Assembly (NCBI RefSeq): GCF_003286085.1
Contig: NW_020825451.1
Location: 1-64,000, forward strand
Length of the DNA stretch: 64,000 nucleotides
Reading direction: 5' to 3'
Source: Drosophila persimilis
Lineage: Eukaryota > Arthropoda > Insecta > Diptera > Drosophilidae
Positions 55,203-64,000 of the stretch are shown here, one piece after another. Numbering within the stretch: position 1 is the stretch's first letter; every line of letters starts with the position of its first letter. Under the pieces are notes generated by a model. It saw only the letters and a list, made by a program, of their open reading frames with translations. It was not told where the DNA came from and made no database searches. The translations under genes were made by a program, and so were the position numbers.

Positions 55203-56126
55203 ATGTTCAAGCGTACCTGCACGGATCTGACCAAAATACCCAAGGAGAAGGTGCGCCAGTGGCTGACCACAATCGAATCGGTGATATTCGATGCCGACGG
55301 TGTTCTGTGGCACCTGAACCGGCCGATCAATGGGGCAGTGGAGACCTTTAATATGATCAAGAGCTCGGGCAGGCAGGTGCTGGTGGCGACCAACCATTCG
55401 GGTCTGCTCACCAAGGATCTGGCCGCGAAGGCGCACCAGTTCGGCTACGAGATCCAGGAAGAGCAGATACTGAGCTCGGCGCTGTCCGTGGCCAGGTTCC
55501 TCAGCGCGAAGGGGTTCAAAAAGAAGGCGTACATCGTCGGGGAGTCGGCCATTGTCGATGAGCTTGCCAAGGAGAACATCTGCAGCTTCTCTGTGGGCAA
55601 GGAGAAGCTGCTCAAGCTCATGGAACAGTTTGCCAAGCATATGTACCTGGATCACGAGGTGGGCGCCGTGATAATCGGCAAGGATGAGAGCTTCAATGTG
55701 CCGAAGATAATCAGGGCCAGTTCGTACCTCCAGGGGCCGAAGGTCCTCTTCCTGGGCACCTGTCTGGACACCGCCTATCCGGTGGGCAAAAACCGGATGA
55801 TTGTGGGCGCCGGTGCCATGGTGGCCGCCGTGAAGGCCATCACTGGCCGAATGCCGCTGATTTTGGGCAAGCCGAATCCCCTGATGGTGGAGCAGCTGCT
55901 GCAATGCGGCGTCCTCAAGCGGGAGTCCACGCTGATGGTTGGCGACACGTAAGTGGTCCGTCCTCCTGCCCCACCTGCTCTTACCTCACCCGCCTATTCC
56001 AGTCTCTACACGGACATTCTGTTCGCCAGCAACTGCGACTTCCAATCGCTTTTCGTGGGCACCGGCGTCAGCATCTTGAAAGAGGTGCGCCAGATTTGCA
56101 ATGACGAAGGACACATTCGCATCTAA
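55203..56126 (+). CDS. HAD-family phosphatase gene 2, block C1, chimeric 3' end
   Basis: Exon 1 (55,203-55,948), 54-nt intron (55,949-56,002), exon 2 (56,003-56,126). Open for 289 aa with motif I FDADGVLW, motif II ATNHSG and motif IV VGDTLYTDI all present. The last ~23 residues of the normal protein are replaced by four codons (IRI then TAA) encoded by the antisense gene 1 piece that starts at 56,112. Distinct substitutions in this copy include Lys-Leu-Met-Glu and Lys-His-Met in the cap. It could still fold; whether it is expressed is unknown. Transcription past the stop enters the hairpin at once. Confidence 0.75.
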
Positions 56127-56505
56127 GTACATTTTTTGCACCTGGTCCACCATGGAGTTCTCCTGCGTGGAGGCCAAGTCCAGCGGCAGACTCTCGATCC
56201 CGACCTGCCGCAGCTCGTCCTTGATGCCCTGGCCACCCACGATGTAGACCTTGCGATTGAACTTCCGCTCTCGCATATAGCGGGCCAGAGCCTGCGCCGA
56301 GAACGAGATCCTCTCCTCGGCGCAGGCTCTGGCCCGCTATATGCGAGAGCGGAAGTTCAATCGCAAGGTCTACATCGTGGGTGGCCAGGGCATCAAGGAC
56401 GAGCTGCGGCAGGTCGGGATCGAGAGTCTGCCGCTGGACTTGGCCTCCACGCAGGAGAACTCTATGGTGGACCAGGTGCAAAAAATGTACTTAGATGCGA
56501 ATGTG
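56112..56505 (+). repeat. Near-perfect 190-bp inverted repeat (hairpin) derived from gene 1
   Basis: Left arm 56,112-56,301 is antisense to gene 1; right arm 56,316-56,505 is sense; the loop is 14 nt (56,302-56,315, AACGAGATCCTCTC). Pairing was checked by eye over the arms: paired positions sum to 112,617 and only one mismatch was seen (C at 56,155 opposite T at 56,462). The arms correspond to about residues 100-162 of gene 1. RNA from either strand would form a long, almost uninterrupted duplex, a classic substrate for Dicer-2 if transcribed. Confidence 0.92.
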
Positions 56506-57050
56506 GGCGCCGTGGCCGTCGGCATGGACTTGGGCCTCAATGTGCTGAAGCTGACCAAGGCCAGCATATACCTCCGGGACCCAAAGACCCTCTTTTTGGC
56601 CACCAATCGCGATCGCGCCTTTCCAGTGGCTGCCGACCGTCAAGTGCCCGGGGCGGGAGTCGTGGTGGCTGCCATACAGGCGGTGGCGAAGCGGGCCCCG
56701 TTCACCTGCGGCAAGCCCAGTCCCTATGTCTGCTCCCATCTGATACGTCAGGGTGTCATCGAGCCTGAACGCACCCTGCTGGTGGGCGACACGTGAGTTT
56801 CTCACTCCTATATGGTATTTTCGCTTACTTTCATGCCTTTACCCCCCCCCCGCCCAGCATGTACACGGATATGCAGTTCGGCTACAACTGCGGCTTTCAC
56901 ACTCTACTGGTGGGCACTGGCGTCAGCAGTCTCCAGGATGTCCGCCATGCCCTGGCCTCTAAGCAGGCCTTTGCGTACCAGCAGATACCAGACCTGTATC
57001 TGCACAGGCTCTCGGACTTGCTGCCATTCATACCCTCCCGAAACTATTAA
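56316..57050 (+). pseudogene. HAD-family pseudophosphatase gene 1, block C2, 5'-truncated
   Basis: Begins inside gene 1 at the hairpin loop, so the N-terminus with motifs I and II is absent. It continues as normal gene 1: rest of exon 1 to 56,792, intron 56,793-56,857, exon 2 56,858-57,050. The first in-frame ATG (56,341, MRERKF) would give a cap-plus-motif IV fragment. Its start is the right arm of the hairpin. Confidence 0.83.
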
Positions 57051-57453
57051 GGCCCCTACACCTGACACCTTACCCCTTACACCTTACCCCTTAGACTACA
57101 TTCATTACTTTAGACAGACAGATAGACACCACGCTCTTACGGCAGTACTTTTGATACCCCTCGCTGTGGGGGGAAAGTATAATTGATTGATAATTAAATT
57201 TATGTGGCACTGGCGCGCCCTTTAGGGGGGATCCCGAGAAGGGTCCTGAGAGCGGTTAATACGATGTGTACCTATTATTTCTCGGTGCTGGGCTTGCTCT
57301 GTTCAAACAGTGCTTTTTGATTGGATCTGAGATCTTGGTTTCTGAGAAAACTCACAATCTAGTACTGGCTGTGTGGAATGTCAATTGTGGTTTGACTGTT
57401 TTATTGTTGTTTCAAAATATCACCTACGAGCAGTTGTAGTCCCGTGCTGAGCC
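57051..57453 (+). other. Intergenic region between gene 1 and gene 2, block C2
   Basis: 403 bp, equivalent to the other blocks with one or two substitutions (GGGAAAGTATAATTG here). No gene. Confidence 0.55.
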
Positions 57454-58430
57454 ATGTTCAAGCGTACCTGCACGGATCTGACCAAAATACCCAAGGAGAA
57501 GGTGCGCCAGTGGCTGACCACAATCGAATCGGTGATATTCGATGCCGACGGTGTTCTGTGGCACCTGAACCGGCCGATCAATGGGGCAGTGGAGACCTTT
57601 AATATGATCAAGAGCTCGGGCAGGCAGGTGCTGGTGGCGACCAACCATTCGGGTCTGCTCACCAAGGATCTGGCCGCGAAGGCGCACCAGTTCGGCTACG
57701 AGATCCAGGAAGAGCAGATACTGAGCTCGGCGCTGTCCGTGGCCAGGCCAGCGCGAAGGGGTTCAAAAAGAAGGCGTACATCGTCGGGGAGTCGGCCATT
57801 GTCGATGAGCTGGCCAAGGAGAACATCTGCAGCTTCTCTGTGGGCAAGGAGAAGCTGCTCAAGCCCATGGAACAGTTTGCCAAGGATATGTACCTGGATC
57901 ACGAGGTGGGCGCCGTGATAATCGGCAAGGATGAGAGCTTCAATGTGCCGAAGATAATCAGGGCCAGTTCGTACCTCCAGCAGCCGAAGGTCCTCTTCCT
58001 GGGCACCTGTCTGGACACCGCCTATCCGGTGGGCAAAAACCGGATGATTGTGGGCGCCGGTGCCATGGTAGCCGCCGTGAAGGCCATCACTGGCCGAATG
58101 CCGCTGATTTTGGGCAAGCCGAATCCCCTGATGGTGGAGCAGCTGCTGCAATGCGGCGTCCTCAAGCGGGAGTCCACGCTGATGGTTGGCGACATGTAAG
58201 TGGTCCGTCCTCCTGCCCCACCTGCTCTTACCTCACCCGCCTATTCCAGTCTCTACACGGACATTCTGTTCGCCAGCAACTGCGGCTTCCAATCGCTTTT
58301 CGTGGGCACCGGCGTCAGCATCTTGAAAGAGGTGCGCCAGATTTGCAATGACGAAGGACACAGCAAAGTGGACATGATCCCAGACACCTATCTGCCCTCT
58401 CTGGGACACTTGCGGGAGTTCCTCTGCTAG
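57454..58430 (+). pseudogene. HAD-family phosphatase gene 2, block C2, frameshifted
   Basis: Exon 1 57,454-58,195, 54-nt intron 58,196-58,249, exon 2 58,250-58,430. A net 4-nt deletion near 57,748 (GGCCAGGCCAGCGCG against GGCCAGGTTCCTCAGCGCG) shifts the frame after residue ~98, behind motifs I and II. The rest of exon 1 stays open in another frame. The codon before the splice donor is ATG-like (GACAT then GTAAGT), changing the Thr of motif IV. Confidence 0.82.
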
Positions 58431-58479
58431 ATCTGTCGATCATGAACACAACACATGAATGCATGCCCATCCATCTCGT

Positions 58480-58727
58480 ACACCTTCTAAATGTAATGCT
58501 TCCGGTAATCACCGGATAGCACTCACGGGACACTGTCGAACTAAGAATTATTACGGGGCCGGGGCACCTAGGCAATCGCCGGATAGTACTCACGGGACAC
58601 TTTCGAACTAAGAATTGCTACGGGGATCGGGGATATCGACAAGCATCGCCGAGGGTGCCTAGGCAATCGCCGGATAGCACTCACGGGACACTGTCGAACT
58701 AATAATTGCTACGGGGGTCGGAGACAG
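58480..58727 (+). repeat. ~110-bp dispersed repeat units next to gene 2 (block C2)
   Basis: Same sequence as 24,670-24,914 and the inverse of 13,231-13,470. Confidence 0.7.
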
Positions 58728-59228
58728 GGTTAGAGAGAGACAGGGCGGAGAAAAAATGAAATTGTTTTCTTGATGCTGGCTATAATAATAATACGATCCA
58801 ATTCAGATTCTGCAGTCTAAAAGATATGGTCATTCTCTTCGTTTCTGCGTTTTTGGTTTTCTCGTATCGTCAAAATTGTGGATGCCACAGATTTTCGTCC
58901 TTTGTGGAGGCGGAAGTGGGCGGGGCAAAGTTTTGAAATATTTTTGTAGCAGTGACATATCACAGAAGTCTGGATCCAAAACATCGTTGCTCTAGCTCTT
59001 ATAGTCTTTGAGCATTAGGCGCTGAAGGGGACGGACAGACGGACAGACGGACGGACGGACAGACGGACAGACGGACAGACAGACATGGCTTAATCGACTC
59101 GGCTATTGATGCTGATCAAGAATATATATACTTTATGGGGTCGGAAACGATTCCTTCTGGACGTTACACACATCCATTTTCACCACAAATCTAATATACC
59201 CCAATACTCATTTTGAGTATCGGGTATA
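58728..59228 (+). mobile_element. DINE-1/INE-1-type element, partial
   Basis: Inverse of 12,731-13,230, with GAGAGAGACAGGG, TTTTGGTTTTCTCG, (GGACAGAC)n at 59,030-59,082, core, and terminus AGTATCGGGTATA at 59,228. It matches the block A version more closely than the block B version at 24,915 (GCAGTCTAAAAGATATG against GCACTCTAGAAGATATA). Confidence 0.8.
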
Positions 59229-59767
59229 ACGAGTAGCAGGGGAATCGGGACTGTACTATGCCAGTCGGAACCATTAGGCCAATAATAGCTGTATATCTCT
59301 GTAAAACCGCCCGTGAGGTCGACCATTATTCACGTACAGGCGAGGCTGGCTTCCCTAACCTCCCTAGCCATAGCGTCAACACGTGGCCGCCGCGCCCACA
59401 CGAGGAGGAGAGCGCCGCGGCAAGACGGCAGAGAAAGGGAACCGAGCCGAAGCTGGGTAGAAATCGCTGGAGAGAGAGCGACACGGGCGCGGCGAGCAGC
59501 GCGTCGTGAGCGGTAGAGGCCGAGTGAGCGTCGGAATCCTCCCGAAGACCAACCAGCCCGGCTATATATTTCGTACCCAGACCCAGAAGAGGATAGCAAA
59601 TGCCCGGCCCTCGGCGCGAGCAGTCATTCAATGAACGGTCTTCAGCGCGATCATTCAATGCCCGGCCTACAAAATAGCCGAGAGTAAACGCCCGACCTTC
59701 AATGTGATCAGTCAGCGGATCCCACTTTGGGTGTCCCACCCCAAGCGTAATTTAAGTGGGGGGATTA
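59229..59767 (+). mobile_element. 3' internal fragment of the long-LTR retrotransposon, inverted copy
   Basis: Inverse of 12,200-12,730. It ends with the purine tract AAGTGGGGGGATTA just before the LTR. Open frames lack recognisable domains. Confidence 0.45.
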
Positions 59768-61031
59768 TGTAGTGCGCTTGTTGTAAGAAAAAAAATTGTT
59801 TGCATCGACGTCTTAATTTTCCCTAAAATTATGCTACGCGAATAGGCTAAGTCTTCTGTTGGGTTCAAGAAAGCTAAGCTTTTAACACGCCATATTATTT
59901 ATTATATTTCTTTTGGCTGACGTTTTAATCGGCCTCTTCCTCCCACTGTCATTTTGACAAATCGGAAAGAAAAAGGGAAGAACGATGGGATGAGGCCTTG
60001 ATTTCCGGGAAAAGCAGCTCGCTCTCTCCTCATGGTATCCGAACAGTACGGACGTACTTATCCAGCTCTCAAGAAAAAAATTTAATAAAAGTTAAAAATC
60101 AAATAAAAGTTCTCCGTAGATCAGCACGATCCGCCGGCCTTTCGAAAGCAAGACCCCATCCACCCAGTAGAGAAATCAATCCCCCATCCACTGTGCAGAG
60201 GATGGTGCAGTTTTTTCCGACGATCGCCCCAAAGCGGGCCACCGTAGAGTTGGGACGCTCCCCCCAACGCCCCAACGCCCTCCACCAAAGCGGTCCACCG
60301 TAGAGTTGGGAAACTCCACCTAAAGCCCCAACGCCATCCACCACATCGAGCCCTTCAGCAGTTCCCGAGCTTCAGCGCCGACAGAGAGGGGCCCCTCAGC
60401 CGTTTCCGAGCTTTAGCGCCGGCAGCAGCGAGCTCTTCGCCGCCCCAACGCGAGTCGTCGCGACCGAGAGTGGTCCATCCAGCCACCGGGCCAAGAGCCC
60501 TAAACAAAAAGTGCCAAGTGATCTTCCTTGCTAATGACAAGGAATAACCAGACTCGTCCAATAAAAAAGAGACCCTGACCCGAATTTTTTTGTCACCGTG
60601 CTTCGCCCTAACCTAAAAGTCAGATCATGGCATGTGCAGGTTAAGTGTATTAAATAAACCCCAACGGAACGGGCAGAACTCGTATGAACCTCTTTGTGGC
60701 CCATTGTGCATTTACTCCCAAAGAACATATATGCGCTTGTTAGGCCGTTGCCCCTTTTGCCCGTGAAACGAAACCAGCTGCTTGGAGCTTTTTCCGTGCG
60801 CCTACACCTTGGTCTATGTATCAAGACCTACCCCCATCGAACCTGAATAAACGAATATATATTGAATAAAGAATAATATATAGAAGTTAAATATGGAATA
60901 ATTTGATTTATGCTCTATATATGCCCAAAAAAAAGTCCCTAAACAAAAAGAAAAAGAAAAGATCAAGATAATCCGGTGTTAGCCGTGGTCATGCGTGTCC
61001 ATGTGTGTGTGCTCTCTCTCTAAAACTTACA
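59768..61031 (+). repeat. Long LTR (~1.26 kb), inverted copy
   Basis: Starts TGTAGTGCGCTTG right after the purine tract and ends AAAACTTACA. It is the inverse of 10,930-12,199. It carries GC-rich direct repeats (CCCCAACGCC, CACCGTAGAGTTGGGA at 60,240-60,340) and AATAAA signals. Confidence 0.6.
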
Positions 61032-61036
61032 GGTAT

Positions 61037-61354
61037 ATTAGAAGAGTTTTTCTAATCAGTTACCGAAAACTTTGGGTGGCTGTAATTTAAATTATTTATT
61101 TGGCGGGGCGAAAAACTTGATACGCTCGATCTATTTCAAGGTTGGCGAACAACTATATTTTCTTCACAATTCAAATCTCTTACTCTAGCTATCCTACGGT
61201 GGCAAAGCGGGGCGAATTCGCCAAGAGCGAGAGAGCGAGCTTTTATTGCGCTCCCGCTTTGCCCTAGCCTAACTTACACTAGACTTCATAATTCATAATT
61301 CATAGTTCCATCTATAACTAATAATTGTGGCCATGGATGGAAGGTCACGCAACA
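61037..61354 (-). repeat. 3' LTR of BEL-1c, 3' end truncated
   Basis: Minus strand: TGTTGCGTGACC at 61,354 to CTTCTAAT at 61,037, lacking the last bases seen at 3,498 and 4,328, as at 10,924. Confidence 0.82.
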
Positions 61355-61382
61355 CCGGCCCCGTTGAACGCCTGCATCGGCT

Positions 61383-64000
61383 TCAACACATTGGGAGCGG
61401 CGCTAATTTGTGTATGGGCCGCCGAAAAACCGCTCCAGTGCTAGTCCTTATTTCGACGACCCTGACCATGCCGTCCTCTCCTGCGTGCGTGGCTATGACC
61501 CTCCCTACGAGCCACTCCTGAGGCGGCAGATTGTCCTCGGCCACGATGACGAGGTCTCCTTCCTCGAGGTTCGGTTGCTGCTGGTGCCATTTGCCCCGAA
61601 TTTGCAGCCCCAGGACATATTCGCGGGACCATCGCTGCCAAAACGCTTGCCTGACTGACGAGACAAGTCGCCATCGCCGCAAGCAACTGAGACTCTCCTG
61701 GTCCGGAGTCCGCAGTGCTGGGGGGGCGATGAGCGACCCGCCTGTCAGCAGGTGCCCGGGTGTTAGGGCCTCGCCGTCGCTTGGATCTTGGCTGATGGCT
61801 CCCAGCGGCCTCGAGTTCATTATGGCCTCGATGCCGACGAGGACTGTGGCGAGCTCTTCGGCGGTTAGGAGCGCGCTGCCTACCGCCCGTAGGAGTAGGC
61901 TCTTGGCAGTTTTTACACCTGCCTCCCATAGCCCTCCCATGTGAGGAGCTCGCGGCGGTATGAACGCAAATTCGCATCCGTTTTTTGACGCAAAGTCGCG
62001 AATTGCGTCTCCCTGCTCCTTGATCCTGATCCGCAGAGCGCTGAGATGGCGGCTCGCTCCGACGAAGTTCGTCCCGTTGTCGCAATGAACGACTTGGGGA
62101 TATCCTCGGCGCCCGACGAACCTTTGAAAAGCCAACAAAAAACAATCAGTGGTTAGATCGGAAACTATTTCTAGGTGAACCGCCTTGGACGCAAAACAAA
62201 CAAAAAGCGCAATGTATGACTTGTATGGGGGCCTTCCGCGAATTTTCAATGTCGTGTGCACTGGTCCACAAAAATCAACGCCGCAAATTGAAAATGGGCG
62301 GAGAGCACGGAGTCGATCTGCGGGTAAATTCCCCATGAGTTGCGTCAGCAATCGAGGCTTGCATTTAAAACAGCGCATACATGATCGAACTGTCTGACGG
62401 CAGACCTCCTGAGCGTTCACTATCCACACGCTCTGTCGAAGAATGCTCACAAGTGCTCGTGGGCCGACATGAAAATTCGAATGGTGCAGATGACGAATAT
62501 AGCTTCGCACGAATTGCGAGCGCTTAGTCAAAAGCAGAGGAAACTTGGCATCGTATGATATAGGAGCTTTAGCTAGTCGCCCCCCCACTCGCAACAACGA
62601 AAAGTTACACCAAGTCCCTGTGTCTTCATGGATGAATGGGTTCAACCGCTGAAGACTAGGACCAATTGTAGATCCTTTCCTAACCTTTTCGATTTCTCCT
62701 TGATACTCGTGATGCTGGACGATTTCGACAATTTTATAAAAGGCTTCATTGTATTCGGTCGGTGAGATAGTTTTTTCGAATTTTAGGCTTGGGTCTTTAC
62801 ATTTTCTTATAAAGCGGAACACATACACAAACACTCTAAGCAGTTTGAGGTGTGACGAGAATCCCTCGATGACATCTAACAGCTCCGAACTTCGCACAGC
62901 CGCGGTCAGCCCGACCGCAGTCTTCCTCTTTTCCAGCTGAAGATCATCGGAGTGTTCGAAATGAGCGTTCTTGGGCCAGTTTTCTTCTTCCTCTTTCAGA
63001 AATGATGGTCCTTCGAACCAAATTGACTGAACGATTTCGTCGACGTCACAACCTCTTGAGACAATATCTGCTGGGTTCTGTTTCGTGGGTACATGCCGCC
63101 ACTTAGCATCATCTGACCACTCTTGAATCTCAGCCACTCTATTTGAAACGAAAGTCGACAACGACGATGAATGAGACCGGATCCAATGGAGAGTTACCTC
63201 TGAATCCGACCAATAAACGACTCGTTCAATGGGCACGTTTAATAGGGGCTTGATTCTGTGACAGAGATCTGCGAGAAGGTGAGCGGCACATAACTCAAGC
63301 CTTGGGAGCGTTTTGGTCTTGAGCGGCGCTACTTTGGATTTCGAAGTCAACAATGATACTTTTAAACCTTCTGCAGTTCTGCTACGTATATAGACGCACG
63401 CTCCATACGCTCTCATGGAGGCGTCAGCAAAGGCATGTATTTGAACCGGTGACATCGGATCGGAATACACAAACCGAGATATGGATATGTCTTCCAATTG
63501 AGATAGTGTATTTTTCAACTTATTCCACGCTGGGATCGACTCATCCCAATCTAGTTTGTTAAGCCAAAGCTCCTGCAATAGGATCTTGCCTTTTATAACG
63601 ATAGGACTTAATAAACCTAGGGGGTCAAACAACTTTGATGTCACCGATAGTATGTTCCGTTTTGTCGCTTGGAGACCCATAACTGAATTGTCAATTTTGA
63701 ACTTAAAGGCATCGTCAGTAGGAACCATGAGATTCCTAACGCCTTTGTCGACTCTGAATCCGAGATTGTTATGGGTTTGGCTGTGCTCTTAGATGCGGTG
63801 ATCTCGGGTGAGTTTGAAAACCACTTAGTCAACTCAAACCCTGCGGTCTGAAGAACCTGAGACACTTCGGACTTAATTGCCCTTAGCTCCTCTACGCATG
63901 CAGCACCAGTCAACAAGTCATCGACGTAAAAGTCGGACCCAATAACGTTAGCAGCTCTAGGGAATGAGAGCTTCGCAGACTCACTCAACCTTTTCAAACA
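61383..64000 (-). pseudogene. BEL-1c pol (RT end, RNase H, integrase, DUF5641), frameshifted
   Basis: From the window edge (end of RT, YVDD near 63,925) the frame runs to ~63,725, where the same one-base deletion after GISW found in BEL-1b breaks it; the rest is open from 63,728 to the stop at 61,383. It contains RNase H FADAS, integrase VDFCGP, HCDNGTN and GGLWEAG, and the Pao-type tail ending KLAPLPMC. A private 15-nt in-frame deletion near 63,530 removes five codons (after DESIP). Confidence 0.86.

Larger units (their letters stand above)
48058..56114 (+). repeat. Direct segmental duplication, copy 2 (partner 17,078-24,546)
   Basis: Same order and strand as copy 1: DINE, spacer, gene 1, gene 2. 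It ends abruptly at GAAGGACAC in gene 2 exon 2, where a 190-bp inverted piece of gene 1 begins. Confidence 0.88.
56316..64000 (-). repeat. Right arm of the large inverted repeat (partner 7,950-15,646)
   Basis: See left arm. Lesions differ between arms (gene 2 intact at 13,528 but frameshifted at 57,748; 15-nt deletion in BEL-1c), so they are not being kept identical by recent conversion along their whole length. Confidence 0.87.
61037..64000 (-). mobile_element. BEL/Pao retrotransposon copy BEL-1c, cut by window edge
   Basis: Inverted counterpart of 7,950-10,924 (copy b): 3' LTR at 61,037-61,354, with the same truncated 3' end, then pol to the window end. The shared truncation and flank show b and c are copies of one event. 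Confidence 0.9.

Overview
This is eukaryotic DNA. Short introns with GT..AG ends, LTR retrotransposons of the BEL/Pao type, and many copies of a DINE-1/INE-1 (mini-me) type element carrying a (GTCY)n microsatellite point to a Drosophila. The density of these elements and the ampliconic layout suggest an obscura-group species and a low-recombination or sex-linked (X, Y or neo-Y) region. That placement is an inference, not something the sequence proves. Almost every base belongs either to a transposon or to a segmental duplication.

Layout. 1-3,498: truncated BEL-1 copy (a). 4,012-10,924: nearly full-length BEL-1 copy (b). 10,930-12,730: long-LTR retrotransposon fragment, then a DINE fragment. 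13,231-17,077: block A, two HAD-family phosphatase genes on the minus strand (gene 2, then gene 1). 17,078-21,082: DINE remnant and a non-coding spacer. 21,083-24,914: block B, the same gene pair inverted to the plus strand. 24,915-27,651: tandem DINE elements. 28,008-44,730: a BEL-2 tandem dimer on the minus strand (three LTRs, two internal regions, one target-site duplication). It sits in another LTR, which itself appears to sit in a third BEL family (gag at 44,743-45,657). 45,658-48,000: retrotransposon-like repeats. 48,001-56,111: second copy of the DINE-spacer-gene-pair segment (block C1). 56,112-56,505: a 190-bp near-perfect hairpin made of gene 1 sequence. 56,316-58,430: block C2, a 5'-truncated gene 1 and a gene 2. 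58,480-64,000: the same DINE, long-LTR element and BEL-1 (c) as on the left, inverted.

The genes. Gene 1 (321 aa) and gene 2 (308 aa) are tandem paralogues of the phosphoglycolate/p-nitrophenyl phosphatase branch of the HAD superfamily. Each has one short intron at the same place, inside the last catalytic motif. Gene 2 keeps the catalytic aspartates. Gene 1 has Ala at the nucleophile position in every copy that retains that motif, so it is probably a pseudophosphatase. Of four gene pairs, block A is intact for both genes and block B for gene 1 only; the other copies carry different frameshifts, truncations or rearrangements.

Most interesting structure. The chimeric gene 2 in C1 runs directly into a 190-bp inverted repeat of gene 1 with a 14-nt loop. 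A read-through transcript from the gene 2 promoter would fold into long dsRNA matching the intact gene 1 copies. This is the layout expected of a young hairpin-RNA (endo-siRNA) locus born from an ampliconic gene family. Its junctions also show how it formed: a 6-bp inverted repeat with the same 14-nt spacer already exists in the parent gene.
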